NCBI RefSeq assembly: GCF_014138265.1
Contig: NZ_JACGXL010000001.1
Coordinates: 1,208,171 to 1,272,170, forward strand
DNA length: 64,000 bases
Direction of reading: 5' to 3'
Source: Dokdonella fugitiva
Lineage (GTDB): Bacteria > Pseudomonadota > Gammaproteobacteria > Xanthomonadales > Rhodanobacteraceae
The first letter of the stretch is position 1; every line of letters starts with the position of its first letter. The translations under genes were made by a program, and so were the position numbers. This document shows positions 27,614 through 36,705 of the stretch, one piece after another. The notes under the pieces were generated by a model that saw only the letters and a program-made list of their open reading frames with translations, was not told where the DNA came from and did not search any database.

Positions 27614-28453
27614 CTACGCGAGCGCCTGCCCGAGCACACACGCACCCACGCCCACGAGCACGACGCCGACGCTGCGCACGACGTTCGCATCGCGTGGCGC
27701 AAGCCGCTCGGCGGTGATCGCCGCAGCCACCAGCGCCATCGCCCGCAGATCCATCACGCCGAGCACGAGCAGCACCGCGGTGAGGTTCGCGCAGGCTGCA
27801 TTGCAATGGAGTCCGAGCCGCACGCCGTCGTGCCAGGCATCGATCCCGCGCACGGCCGGATCGTCGTGCGCGAACGCCGCCCGGCAACACGCGAGGTGGT
27901 GCCGCTTCCACGCGCTGAACTGCGCCATGCCGGCGATGATGACCGTCGCGCCGCCGAGGGCAGGCATCGCGCGTGACCACGCGGGCCGCTGCAGCATGAG
28001 GTCGCCCGCGCCGTCACCGAGCACGCAGAGCACGATGCCGACGACCAGCCACGTGGCGAAGTAGCCCGCACCCGCGGACACGAGCAGGCGATCCGCGTGC
28101 GGCACGCGCGCGTGGTCGAGCATCGAACGGTAGCGCCACAGCGCCGGCGCGAGTGACGGCAACATCATCGCGACCGTCATCGCGAGCCACATCGCGGCGA
28201 ACGCGAGCAGGCCGCCGACCGCGCCCTGCCCGCACATCGGCATGTCCATCGCCGACAGCATCCAGCCGCCGGGCATCGGCTGCGCGTGCGATGCCATCGC
28301 CGCGCAACCGAGGACCGTCGCCGCCGCGCTCGCCGCGAACAGCAGCGCGAGGGCGACCGCGAATGCGGCAGGCCCGCCGGCGCGGGCGGGATGCGCGCAC
28401 CGCAGCGCATCCCGCTCCGCTCCGCCGACGGTGGCGTGCCTCAGCCGCAGCAC
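27614..28453 (-). CDS. DUF2182 integral membrane protein
   Basis: A 279-residue inner-membrane protein with about seven helices. The conserved AMWLAMTVAMMLPSLAPAL and the helical HCNAACANLTAVLLVLGVMD segment near the end are typical of DUF2182 (often called predicted metal-binding membrane protein), of unknown function. No ATG exists before the first helix; the GTG at 28453, overlapping the DUF899 gene by 13 bases, is the best start, with ATG 28297 leaving the protein without its first helix. DUF899 and DUF2182 genes are common neighbours. Confidence 0.75.
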   Translation of the reverse strand: MLRLRHATVGGAERDALRCAHPARAGGPAAFAVALALLFAASAAATVLGCAAMASHAQPMPGGWMLSAMDMPMCGQGAVGGLLAFAAMWLAMTVAMMLPSLAPALWRYRSMLDHARVPHADRLLVSAGAGYFATWLVVGIVLCVLGDGAGDLMLQRPAWSRAMPALGGATVIIAGMAQFSAWKRHHLACCRAAFAHDDPAVRGIDAWHDGVRLGLHCNAACANLTAVLLVLGVMDLRAMALVAAAITAERLAPRDANVVRSVGVVLVGVGACVLGQALA

Positions 28454-29289
28454 GACGCGGCCTGCAGCGGTGCCGGCGCAGCGTCGTAGGCGTCGCGATG
28501 GCGCCACCAGATGCCCGACTCGTTGCGCCCCTTCGGCGCGCGATCGAGCCACTGGTATGCGCCCCAGAGGCCGTCGAGGCCGCGCGAGTAGCTCGAGTAC
28601 GTGTGGTAGACGACACCGTCCTCGAGCACGAACGCGCTCACGCCCGGGCGCTCTCGCGTGTAGGTCGCGACGTCGGTCGTGGTCATCGCCGCGAGCTGCG
28701 CGACCGGACCTTCCTCGCCGCGCAGGCGCCATTCCTGCACGGTCTTGCCGGCGAGCGGTTCGTGCGCCTCCTCGACCGGCATCGGCGCCTCGCGACGCCA
28801 GTTGTATTCGATGCCGCCCGCGCGTTGCTGCTGTTCGGTGAACAGCACGTTGAAGTCGGCGTTGAAATCGCTGGCGAACGACGACGCCCACGGGAAGCGC
28901 CAGCCCATGCGGCGCCTGAACGCCTGCAGCTTCGCGAGCGGCGCGCGCGATACCGCCCACAGCATGGTGTCGTGGTGGGCGAGGTGCACCGCGAAGCCGT
29001 CGAAGCCGTCCGCGATCATCGAGCAGGACGGGCAGCCCGCCTCGTAGTCGGGGCCGAACATGAAATGGTAGACGAGCAGCTGCGAGCGTCCCTGGAACAG
29101 TTCGGAGAGCGGCACCTTGCCGGCCTCGGTGTCGAGCGTGTACGCCTTGTCGATGCGCACCCACGGCAGCGCCTGGCGCTGCAGCGCGAGTTCGTCGCTG
29201 CGGCGCGTGTGTTCCTTCTCGGCGGCGAGCAGGTCGAGGCGTGCGGCGAGCCACTGCTCGCGCGTGCCGGTCGTGTGCGTGGTGGTCAT
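28441..29289 (-). CDS. DUF899 thioredoxin-like protein
   Basis: A 282-residue cytoplasmic protein of the DUF899 family, a thioredoxin fold. The motif GCPSCSMIADGF near residue 90 has a CxxC in the redox position, and the family pattern MFGPDYEAGCPSC and DGVVYHTYSSYSRGLD is clear. Function is unknown; a peroxidase or reductase role is only inferred from the fold. ATG 29289 is chosen over 29319. It overlaps the DUF2182 gene and is divergent from a regulator gene. Confidence 0.85.
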   Translation of the reverse strand: MTTTHTTGTREQWLAARLDLLAAEKEHTRRSDELALQRQALPWVRIDKAYTLDTEAGKVPLSELFQGRSQLLVYHFMFGPDYEAGCPSCSMIADGFDGFAVHLAHHDTMLWAVSRAPLAKLQAFRRRMGWRFPWASSFASDFNADFNVLFTEQQQRAGGIEYNWRREAPMPVEEAHEPLAGKTVQEWRLRGEEGPVAQLAAMTTTDVATYTRERPGVSAFVLEDGVVYHTYSSYSRGLDGLWGAYQWLDRAPKGRNESGIWWRHRDAYDAAPAPLQAASCCG

Positions 29290-29393
29290 GATGCGTTCTC
29301 CTCTGCTCCGGCGGGCCACGATGGCCAGCGGTCGTGAGGTAGATTGGGCGCACGATGCACGCGGCAGGGAGTGACAATCGTGACGGGATTCGG

Positions 29394-30614
29394 ATGGACC
29401 CGCTGATCGCGGCCGCGGCGCGCGCGCTCGCGACCGGCGATCCGCTCGGCGCGCTCAAGCGGGTCGCGTTGCGCGACGACGCGCCGGCGCTCGCGCTGCG
29501 TGGCCTCGCACTCGCCCAGCTCGGCGATTTCGCGCGCGCGAAGGCGCTGCTGCGCGACGCCTCGCGCGCGTTCGGCCCGCGCGAGGCGGTCGCGCGCGCG
29601 CGCTGCGTCGTCGCCGAAGCGGAGATCGCGCTCGTCTCGCGCGACCTCGACGGCGACACGAAGACGCTCGACGCCGCGCGCGCCGTGCTCGAACGCCACG
29701 GCGACCGTGCCAACGCCGCGCACGCGCGCCACCTCGACATCCGGCGCCTCGTCCTGCTCGGCCGCATCGACGAAGCGGAGCGGCGGCTCGACACGCTCGA
29801 CCCGGCCGTGCTGACGCCGGCGCTGCGCGCGGCGCACGAGCACGTCGTCGCCGGCATCGCGCTGCGCCGCGTGCGCACGCAGCTCGCACAGGCCGCGCTC
29901 GCGCGCGCCGCGACCGCCGCACGCGAGGCGCGCATCGCTTCGCTCGCCGCGGAGATCGACGCCACCGCGCGCCTGCTCGACGAACCCGCCGCGCGCCTCG
30001 TCGCCGACGGCGGCGAACGCGTGCTGCGGCTCGCCGACGTCGAGGCGCTGTACGCGTCCGACGCGCTCGTCGTCGACGCCTGCCGGCACGTCGTGCGCGC
30101 GACGCCGACCAGCGTGCCGCTGGCGACGCGCCCGGTGCTGTTCGCGCTCGTGCGCGAACTCGCCCAGGCCTGGCCCGGCGATGTCGCACGCACCGCACTC
30201 ATCGCACGCGTGTTCCGCACGCGCCACGGCGACGAATCGCACCGCGCGCGGCTGCGCGTCGAGATGGGTCGCCTGCGCGCGGCGCTGCGCGGTCTCGCCG
30301 ACGTGAACGCGACGCGCGACGGCTTCGCGCTCGTCCCGGCGCGCGCGCGCGAGGTCGTCGTGCTCGTGCCGCCGGTCGACACCGCTCACGCCGACGTGCT
30401 CGCGCTGCTCGTCGACGGCGAGGCGTGGTCGAGCTCCGCCCTCGCGCTCGCGCTCGGCGTCAGCGCGCGCACCGTGCAGCGCGCGCTCGACGCACTCGCC
30501 GCCGACGGCCGCGTGCAGGCGGTCGGCCGCGGCCGCGCGCAGCGCTGGATGACGCCGCCGGTGCCGGGTTTCCCGTCACGCTTGTTACTCACCGCTCCGT
30601 TCGTGGGCGACTAG
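29394..30614 (+). CDS. Winged-helix regulator with alpha-helical N-terminal part
   Basis: A 406-residue soluble protein. The last 60 residues hold a helix-turn-helix with LALALGVSARTVQRALDALA followed by a wing, so DNA binding is likely. An additional weaker helical DNA-binding-like segment lies near residues 255-310. The long Ala/Arg-rich N-terminal part looks like helical repeats. The ATG at 29394 is taken as start, but ATG 29355 in the same frame is possible. It is divergent from DUF899/DUF2182, which it could regulate, and is followed after 37 bases by the propeller gene. Confidence 0.65.
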   Translation: MDPLIAAAARALATGDPLGALKRVALRDDAPALALRGLALAQLGDFARAKALLRDASRAFGPREAVARARCVVAEAEIALVSRDLDGDTKTLDAARAVLERHGDRANAAHARHLDIRRLVLLGRIDEAERRLDTLDPAVLTPALRAAHEHVVAGIALRRVRTQLAQAALARAATAAREARIASLAAEIDATARLLDEPAARLVADGGERVLRLADVEALYASDALVVDACRHVVRATPTSVPLATRPVLFALVRELAQAWPGDVARTALIARVFRTRHGDESHRARLRVEMGRLRAALRGLADVNATRDGFALVPARAREVVVLVPPVDTAHADVLALLVDGEAWSSSALALALGVSARTVQRALDALAADGRVQAVGRGRAQRWMTPPVPGFPSRLLLTAPFVGD

Positions 30615-30651
30615 TGTCCCTACCCGCACCCACCACCACCCGGAGAGCGTC

Positions 30652-31290
30652 ATGAAACCAGCCCAGGCCGAAGTCATCCGCGAATACGGCCCATTCGCGG
30701 GCGTGAAGAACGTCGGCGGCGTCAGCTACGACGGCGAGCGCGTCTGGCTCGCTGCGGGCGAGCAGTTGCGGGCGATCGACCCGGCCAGCGGCGACACCGT
30801 GCGCGCGATCGACGTCGCCGCGCACGCGGGCACCGCGTTCGACGGGCGCCACCTGTACCAGATCGCCGCGGGCTTCATCCGCAAGATCGATCCGCACACG
30901 GGCGACGTACTTGCGACGATCCCCGCGCCCGCCGGCGGCGACGACTCTGGGCTCGCCTGGGCCGAAGGCTCGCTGTGGGTCGGCGATCACCGCGGCCGGC
31001 GCATCCACCGGATCGACCCCGACACCGGCGACGTGCTGCATTCGATCGAATCCAACCGCTTCGTCACCGGCGTCACCTGGGTCGACGGCGAGCTCTGGCA
31101 CGCGACCTGGGAAGGCGACGCGAGCGAGCTGCGCCACGTCGACGCGCGCACCGGCGAGGTCATCGAGAGCCTCGCGATGCCGGCCGGCGTGTTCGTCTCC
31201 GGCCTCGAATCCGACGGCGGCGACCGCTTCTACTGCGGAGGCGGCGGCAGCGGCAAGCTGCGCGCGGTGCGCCGGCCGAAGGCGCGCTGA
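30652..31290 (+). CDS. Beta-propeller protein, PQQ/YVTN-like repeats
   Basis: A 212-residue protein made of about five repeats with the pattern W-x-x-D-x-x-x-x-x-I-x-x-I-D-P-x-T-G-D, for example RKIDPHTGDVLATI and HRIDPDTGDVLHSI. This predicts a small beta-propeller. It lacks a signal peptide, so it is probably cytoplasmic. Substrate unknown. It sits 37 bases after the regulator gene in the same direction and is likely in one operon with it. Confidence 0.7.
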   Translation: MKPAQAEVIREYGPFAGVKNVGGVSYDGERVWLAAGEQLRAIDPASGDTVRAIDVAAHAGTAFDGRHLYQIAAGFIRKIDPHTGDVLATIPAPAGGDDSGLAWAEGSLWVGDHRGRRIHRIDPDTGDVLHSIESNRFVTGVTWVDGELWHATWEGDASELRHVDARTGEVIESLAMPAGVFVSGLESDGGDRFYCGGGGSGKLRAVRRPKAR

Positions 31291-31469
31291 GACGACGCGC
31301 ATCGGTCCGGCTGCGCGCAATTCCCGCAACCGCGCGCGGCGACGCGACCGCCTTCGCCGGCGTCTTCATGCAAAACGCATCGGCCATTGATCGAACCGGC
31401 ATGCGCCGCGCGCGGCACGCATGCAGGCTCGTCACGTCGTCGATCCGATGCCTGAACGGAGATGCGAAC

Positions 31470-32876
31470 GTGTTGCTGCGAACCTTCATGCCCTACGCCG
31501 CCGTACTGGTGGCGAGCTTTGCTCTGCCCTGCGCCGCCGCCGACGGCGATCCCGACCCCGGCTTCGGCCTCGCCGGGGTCAGCTATGTCGCCGTCGACGA
31601 CGTCGTCGCGCGCGAGATCTATCCGCACGCGTCGATGGTCCTGCCCGACGGCAAGCTGCTGTTCGCCGGCGCGCGCAACAAGATCGTGCCGCCGGCGCCG
31701 TTCTACGAACCGCAGATCCGCGGCATGCTGCTGCGCCTGAACGCCGACGGCAGCCCCGACACGGGCTTCGGCAACACCGCGATCGGCGGCCTCGCCGAAC
31801 TGCCCGACCTCGCCTCAGGCCAGCGCATGCAGGGGATCGAGTCGATCGCGCGCTTCGCCGACGGCTCGTACGTCGCCGTCGGCACCGCCATGGTCAACGG
31901 CCCGCTGCAAGGCTACGTGGTGAAGCTCACGGCCAGCGGCGACATCGACGAGAGCTTCGGCAGCGGCGGCACCGTGCTGTTGCCGATGCACTACCTGCAC
32001 GCGGTCACGCTCGACAGCCAGCAGCGCATCGTCGTCGGCGGCGAGCATTTCGACAGCGGCGCCTTCGTCTACACGAGCACGATCGTGCGCCTCGACGGCA
32101 CCGGCGCCTACGACCCGACGTTCGGCAGCGCCGGCGTGGCATCGATCGCGTGGACCGACGCCGCGGCGTCGGGCTACGTGCACGACCTCGCGATCCTCGA
32201 CGGCGATGCGATCCTCGTCGGCGGCGGCTTCGAAGCGAACGGCTCGGGCCTCGGCACCGACTACGCGCTCGCACGGCTGAACGTGGACGGCAGCTACGAC
32301 ACCGCCTTCGCGACGGTCGGCTGGCGCGTGTTCCACGACCCGTCCGAGAGCTCGATCAGCAACGCGGTCGAACGCCTCGCCCCCCTCGCCGACGGTCGCG
32401 TCGCGTTCGCCGGCTACCACAACACGGGCGAGAACATCACCGGGCTCGTGTTCGGCCGCGTCGCCGCGGATGGGTCCACCGACACCACGTTCGGCGACCT
32501 CGCCAACCCGGGCTATTTCAAGCCCGCGATCCTGCCATCCGCGGAAAGCGCGAACGTGACCGGGCTGCTCATGCAGGGCGACGGCAAGCTCGTCGCCTCG
32601 GTCGCCTACTACACCTCGGAGAAGGAGGAATTCTTCGCCGTGCGCAGCACCGCCGACGGCGCGCTCGACACCGGCTTCGCCGCGGGCGGCATCTACGCCG
32701 CCGACCTCGCTCCCGACGGCCCTTACAGCGAGATCGGCACGTTGCTGCTGCAGGCCGACGGCAACCTCGTCGCCGGCGGCCGCGCGCAGCGCACGACCGG
32801 CTCGGCGCTGGTCGACTTCGCGGCGACGCGCCTGCTCGTGACCTCGGACGTCATCTTCGCGAACGGCTTCGACTGA
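31470..32876 (+). CDS. Secreted delta-60 repeat protein with IFANGFD tail
   Basis: A 468-residue exported protein: signal peptide MLLRTFMPYAAVLVASFALP, then about seven delta-60 repeats of the form LNADGSPDTGFGN, which form a beta-propeller-like scaffold. It ends in SDVIFANGFD, the short tail shared with other secreted proteins of this window. The GTG at 31470 is preceded by a purine-rich CGGAGA at an 8-base distance; the ATG at 31488 would shorten the signal peptide. It is convergent with the next delta-60 gene. Confidence 0.8.
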   Translation: MLLRTFMPYAAVLVASFALPCAAADGDPDPGFGLAGVSYVAVDDVVAREIYPHASMVLPDGKLLFAGARNKIVPPAPFYEPQIRGMLLRLNADGSPDTGFGNTAIGGLAELPDLASGQRMQGIESIARFADGSYVAVGTAMVNGPLQGYVVKLTASGDIDESFGSGGTVLLPMHYLHAVTLDSQQRIVVGGEHFDSGAFVYTSTIVRLDGTGAYDPTFGSAGVASIAWTDAAASGYVHDLAILDGDAILVGGGFEANGSGLGTDYALARLNVDGSYDTAFATVGWRVFHDPSESSISNAVERLAPLADGRVAFAGYHNTGENITGLVFGRVAADGSTDTTFGDLANPGYFKPAILPSAESANVTGLLMQGDGKLVASVAYYTSEKEEFFAVRSTADGALDTGFAAGGIYAADLAPDGPYSEIGTLLLQADGNLVAGGRAQRTTGSALVDFAATRLLVTSDVIFANGFD

Positions 32877-33213
32877 TCCGCGCAGCGGCACGAAGCCCTG
32901 CGACGGGTGTCGTTCCTGCAGCGTTGCGCGCTGCGGTGGCAGCGGCGGAAGCCGCGATGCACCTTCATCACCTCTCCCGCTCGCGGGAGAGGTCGCGCCG
33001 TAGGCGCGGGTGAGGGGAACCACGCGACAGCCTCGCATGAATCCCCTCATCCGCCTCCGGCACCTTCTCCCGCAAGCCGGAGAAGGGAGAGCAACCGTGT
33101 CGGCACCGTCTCCCGCGAGCGGAAGAAGGGGCGGAACTCGTTGAACGAGACGTCGTGTCGATCCCGCAGTGCTGCAAAAGCCGCAATGCGCCTGATCGAT
33201 GCCGTTCCTCGCC
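32877..33213. repeat. Gene-free spacer packed with palindromic repeats
   Basis: No gene is seen in these 337 bases between two convergent delta-60 genes. They hold a REP-like core at 32938-32960 (gcagcggcggaagccgcgat), a perfect 10-bp-arm palindrome at 32971-32992 (cctctcccgc/gcgggagagg) and a related one at 33063-33086 (ccttctcc/ggagaagg). The palindromes could serve as bidirectional terminators. Confidence 0.75.
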
Positions 33214-34575
33214 TCACTCGAACCCATCCGCGAACAAGCCGTCGTTCTCGAGCGCCGCGACATACGCATCGGCGGTCGTCGTCGTCGTCGCGACGAGGCC
33301 CGTGACGTACAGCCGCGCACCCGCACTGCCGACGCCGAACGCGAGCTGGCCGGTGGCCGGGAAACCGAAATCGAGCATCGTGCGGCCGAAGTTGCCGAAC
33401 GTCGGATCGCGCGAGCCGTCCGCGCGCAGGCGCACGAGCGCGGCGTTGACCGACACGTTGCCCTCGATGGCGTAGCCCGCGGCGACGATGCGGCCGGCAT
33501 CGATGCGCAACGCCTGCAACTGGTCCAGCCCGGCCGGCGTGCGGTCGAACGGAACCAGCACGCGACCGCCGCTGCCGAAGCTCGGATCGAGCGCGCCGTT
33601 CGCGGTGAGGCGAGCAATGCCGAAGTCGAGGTTTTCGGTCGTCGTCGCGGACACGTCGACTTCGCCGCCGATCACGATCTTGCCGTCCGCTTGCAGCGCC
33701 ATCGCACGGGCGATGTCGAGGTTGCTCCCGCTCGCGCCGCCGATGTCGAACGCGACCGTCGCGCGGCCGTCGCCGTCGAACGACGCATCGAGCGAACCGT
33801 CCGCAAGCAGGCGTGCGATGGCCATGTCGTAGTTGGTTTCCGAACCGCCGGGGTTGGTGTATCCGGCGAGCACGATCCGCTCCTGCGCGTCGACGGCCAT
33901 CGCGTACGCACGCGCGCTGCCGCCGAACGCGACGCGCTGGCGACCTGTGAGGTTGAAGGCGGTGTCGTAGCTGCCGTCGGGCAGCAGCCGCGCGACGACG
34001 AACTGGGTGCCGTCGTTGGTGAAGGCGCCGCCGGCGAGGAGGATCGTGCCGTCGGCGCGCACCGCGACGGCGGCGGCATGCACGTTGGTCGCACCGAACA
34101 CGTCGAAGCCGATGAGCTGCTTGCCGCCCGCACCGAACGTCGTGTCGAGCGCACCGTTCGCCTTGATGCGCGCCAGGGCGAACGATACGGTCGTGCCGTC
34201 GTACGATTCGCCTGCGACGACGACCTTCCCGTCCGGCGCCGCGGCGATCGCCACGCAGGTGTCGTCGGTATCGTCGCCGACGTCGATCGTGAGCCGCCCG
34301 TCCGTGCTGAATGAGAAGTCCGGCGAACCGTCCGGCTTCACGCGCGCGACGACCATGTCGCCATGATCCGTCGTTCCGCGCGTCGTGCAGTAGGTCGACG
34401 TTCCGTCGGCGGCGACCAGCGGCGAGGAGCCTTCGTTGGTCGACGCGTTCGTGTAACCCATGCGCGCGAGCCCGGCGTTGGCGTAGTTGTCGACGAGGTC
34501 GCCGTCGTGGGCGGATGCGGGTCGCGGCATCGCCGCCAGCGACGCGGCGAACAACAGGAGGGAGTACTTCGACAC
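33214..34575 (-). CDS. Secreted delta-60 repeat protein with LFADGFE tail
   Basis: A 453-residue exported protein. GTG start at 34575 gives a signal peptide VSKYSLLLFAASLAAMPRPASA; it is followed by about seven delta-60 repeats, for example RVKPDGSPDFSFSTDGRL and RLLADGSLDASFDGDGRA. It ends in ENDGLFADGFE. It is a paralogue of the gene at 31470 and is divergent from the MarR-GNAT gene, so the two promoters share the 34576-34765 region. Confidence 0.82.
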   Translation of the reverse strand: MSKYSLLLFAASLAAMPRPASAHDGDLVDNYANAGLARMGYTNASTNEGSSPLVAADGTSTYCTTRGTTDHGDMVVARVKPDGSPDFSFSTDGRLTIDVGDDTDDTCVAIAAAPDGKVVVAGESYDGTTVSFALARIKANGALDTTFGAGGKQLIGFDVFGATNVHAAAVAVRADGTILLAGGAFTNDGTQFVVARLLPDGSYDTAFNLTGRQRVAFGGSARAYAMAVDAQERIVLAGYTNPGGSETNYDMAIARLLADGSLDASFDGDGRATVAFDIGGASGSNLDIARAMALQADGKIVIGGEVDVSATTTENLDFGIARLTANGALDPSFGSGGRVLVPFDRTPAGLDQLQALRIDAGRIVAAGYAIEGNVSVNAALVRLRADGSRDPTFGNFGRTMLDFGFPATGQLAFGVGSAGARLYVTGLVATTTTTADAYVAALENDGLFADGFE

Positions 34576-34705
34576 GTGGGCATTCCCGGTGGGCGCGGTG
34601 CGCCGGTCGGGGATGTTCACGGAGTGGCGCGCAGGCGCGGGCCACGTTCTCCGCGCTCGCGGGATGCATCGCCCGGCGCACCTGAAACCGCCGGATCCAT
34701 GCCGA

Positions 34706-34749
34706 TTGACATACTTGCTTAAGGCAAATAATAATTTGCCCGAGGCAAA
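34706..34749 (+). promoter_or_regulatory. Promoter and twin palindromic operators of MarR-GNAT gene
   Basis: A -35 TTGACA at 34706-34711 is followed after 16 bases by AATAAT at 34728-34733, a good sigma-70 promoter. Two dyads overlap it: TTGCTTAAGGCAA at 34715-34727, between the -35 and -10 boxes, and a perfect TTTGCC/GGCAAA at 34735-34749, just after the -10. Both share the half site TTGC(C/T). This is the layout for autorepression by the downstream MarR domain. Confidence 0.75.
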
Positions 34750-34765
34750 CGTCGTCGGAGTCGAC

Positions 34766-35713
34766 ATGCGCGCAGTCGAGGAACGGGCCGAACAGGTCCG
34801 CCGGTTCAACCGCTTCTACACGCGGCGCATCGGCGTGCTGCACGAGCACCTGCTCGACAGCGACTATTCGCTGACCGAGGTGCGCATCCTCTACGAACTC
34901 GCACACCGGTCGGACCTCACGGGCACGACGCTGTGCCGCGAACTCGGGCTCGACGCGGGCTACCTGAGTCGCGTGATCGCAGGATTCGAGAAGAAGGGGC
35001 TCGTCGCGAAGACGCGTACCGAGAACGACGCGCGCGTGATGCGGCTCGAGCTCACGCGCAAGGGGCGCAAGGTGTTCGATCCGCTCGACGCCGCGTCGCG
35101 CCGCGAAGTCGTCGCGATGCTCGACACCTTGCCCACACCCGAGCAGGACCGCCTCGTCGACGCGATGACCCAGGTCCAGGCCCTGCTCGGCGAGGCGCGC
35201 GGCAAGGACTACGTGCTGCGCGATCCGCGCCCGGGCGACATGGGCTGGATCGTGCATCGCCACGGCGTGCTGTACGCGCAGGAATACGGCTGGGACATGA
35301 CGTTCGAAGCGCTCGTCGCCGAGATCGTCGCGAAGTTCGTGCGCGAGTTCGACCCACGCTCCGATCGCTGCTGGATCGCCGAGAAGGACGGCCGCATCGT
35401 CGGTTCGGTGTTCGTCGTGCGCCACGACGAACGCACCGCGAAACTGCGCCTGCTCTACGTCGAGCCCGGCACGCGCGGGCTCGGCATCGGCCACCGCCTC
35501 GTCGACGAATGCGTCGGCTTCGCGCGCCGCAGCGGCTACGCGAAGCTCGTGCTGTGGACCAACAGCGTGCTCACCGCGGCGCGCAGGATCTACGAGCAGG
35601 CCGGCTTCACGCTGGTCGAAGAGGAAGCGCACCACAGCTTCGGCAAGGATCTCGTCGCGCAGACCTGGGCGCTCGATCTCGCCAACCCGGTTGCACCGTC
35701 GCACCGGCGCTGA
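34766..35713 (+). CDS. MarR-GNAT fusion regulator/acetyltransferase
   Basis: A 315-residue fusion. Residues 1-150 form a MarR-type winged helix (LTEVRILYELAHRSDLTG, LDAGYLSRVIAGFEKKGLV); residues 155-310 form a GNAT acetyltransferase with the acetyl-CoA loop GTRGLGIGHRLVDE and the LWTNSVLTAARRIYEQAGF end. Such fusions are thought to regulate and modify small molecules or amines, but the substrate is unknown. The start at 34766 lies just after two palindromic operator sites. Confidence 0.88.
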   Translation: MRAVEERAEQVRRFNRFYTRRIGVLHEHLLDSDYSLTEVRILYELAHRSDLTGTTLCRELGLDAGYLSRVIAGFEKKGLVAKTRTENDARVMRLELTRKGRKVFDPLDAASRREVVAMLDTLPTPEQDRLVDAMTQVQALLGEARGKDYVLRDPRPGDMGWIVHRHGVLYAQEYGWDMTFEALVAEIVAKFVREFDPRSDRCWIAEKDGRIVGSVFVVRHDERTAKLRLLYVEPGTRGLGIGHRLVDECVGFARRSGYAKLVLWTNSVLTAARRIYEQAGFTLVEEEAHHSFGKDLVAQTWALDLANPVAPSHRR

Positions 35714-35719
35714 CGCCGA

Positions 35720-36061
35720 TCAGGACTGCGGGTCGTACTGGAACTGCCGCAGCTCCTGCGCGCACCGGCATGCGACCGCGATCCTCCTCGCCCACTCCAC
35801 TGCCGCCTCGCGCGTCGGCAGCTCGAGCACGGTGAAGCCGCCGTCGAGCATCAGCCGCAGCGGATGGCCGCCGGCGACGACCGTGCCGTCGCCCTCGACC
35901 ACGACCGGCGCGACGTCCTCGTCGATGCCGCCGCCGAACACGTAGACGCCCGCTTCCTTCGCCTGCTGGATCACCGCGTGCGCCGCATCCGCGACGGCCT
36001 GGAATTCGCCGTCGGGAATCACCATCGCGCGGCTCGGAAACGAGATCAGGTACTTCGCCAT
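35720..36061 (-). CDS. YCII-related domain protein
   Basis: A 113-residue soluble protein. It begins MAKYLISFPSRAMVIPDGEF and contains the ferredoxin-like YCII fold with VYVFGGGIDEDVAPVVV and VLELPTREAAVEWARRIA; function unknown. YCII, ArsR and SRPBCC genes commonly cluster, as here. The minus-strand frame continues upstream through the 21-bp repeat array, but the start MAKYLIS fits the family. Confidence 0.8.
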   Translation of the reverse strand: MAKYLISFPSRAMVIPDGEFQAVADAAHAVIQQAKEAGVYVFGGGIDEDVAPVVVEGDGTVVAGGHPLRLMLDGGFTVLELPTREAAVEWARRIAVACRCAQELRQFQYDPQS

Positions 36062-36180
36062 CGAAAGGCTCCTCGCAGGGCGACCGATCGGCCGCCGTCG
36101 ACCGTGTCGACGAACCGATGGCCCGGATTTCGACACGTGCGGCCGACCGCGGCGCGAGCATCCGCCCGCCAACGGCGGCG

Positions 36181-36602
36181 CTGCGACTTCGAGCGGCGGC
36201 GCTGCGACTTCGAGCGGCGGCGCTGCGACTTCGAGCGGCGGCGCTGCGACTTCGAGCCGCGGCGCTGCGACTTCGAGCGCCATCGATGCCGCTTCGAGGG
36301 CCCTCGATGCGCCTCCGCGGGCGCACCACTGCGCCTCCGAGGGCCATCCGTCCCCCTTTGAGCCGCAACGCTGCGCCTTGGACCGGCATCGGTGCGACTC
36401 GAAGCGGCATCGTTGCCGCTTGGAGTCGCAATGCTGCTCCTCGGAGGACCAGCGCTGCGCCTGCGGAGGCGCATCGATGCGACTTTTTTCGGCATCGTTG
36501 CCCCTCGGAGGCTCACGCGTGCGGGTCGACAGGCGCAGCGATGCGCCTTGGAGGGCCAGTGTTGCCGCTCGAACGTGCAACGTCGCGGGACGGCGGTCGT
36601 CG
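36181..36602. repeat. Degenerate 21-bp minisatellite of dyad-symmetric units
   Basis: About 20 tandem units with period 21 (three steps are 22). The first three, at 36181, 36202 and 36223, are identical (ctgcgacttcgagcggcgg...), the fourth differs by one base, and later ones drift around a consensus near gatgcgcctcggaggcgcat, which is almost self-complementary. Because 21 is a multiple of 3, most of the six frames stay open through the array and spell heptapeptide repeats such as RCDFERR, which I take as non-coding. It fills the 635-base spacer between the YCII and ArsR genes. Confidence 0.9.
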
Positions 36603-36687
36603 ATATCGGCAAGCGCCCGCGCAGGACTCCGCCGTCACGGCGATGGGGGCGAAGCCCCCTTGCGTTCGTGCCGTCCACTCCTCCATA

Positions 36688-36705
36688 CTGAACCACATGG
36701 TTCAG
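36688..36705 (+). promoter_or_regulatory. Palindrome over the ArsR start codon
   Basis: ctgaacc acat ggttcag has 7-bp arms and spans the ATG at 36697. It is a candidate operator for the ArsR-family protein encoded here. A separate hairpin gggggcgaagccccc lies at about 36644-36658. No clear -10/-35 was found, so the site could also act on the mRNA. Confidence 0.5.

Noticed and set aside
28177-28410. Short ORF MRCGARIPPAP inside the DUF2182 gene
   Set aside because: It is a different frame of the DUF2182 gene whose own frame has the membrane helices and family motifs.
36181-36602. CRISPR-like array
   Set aside because: Units are directly adjacent with no spacers, and no cas genes are present.
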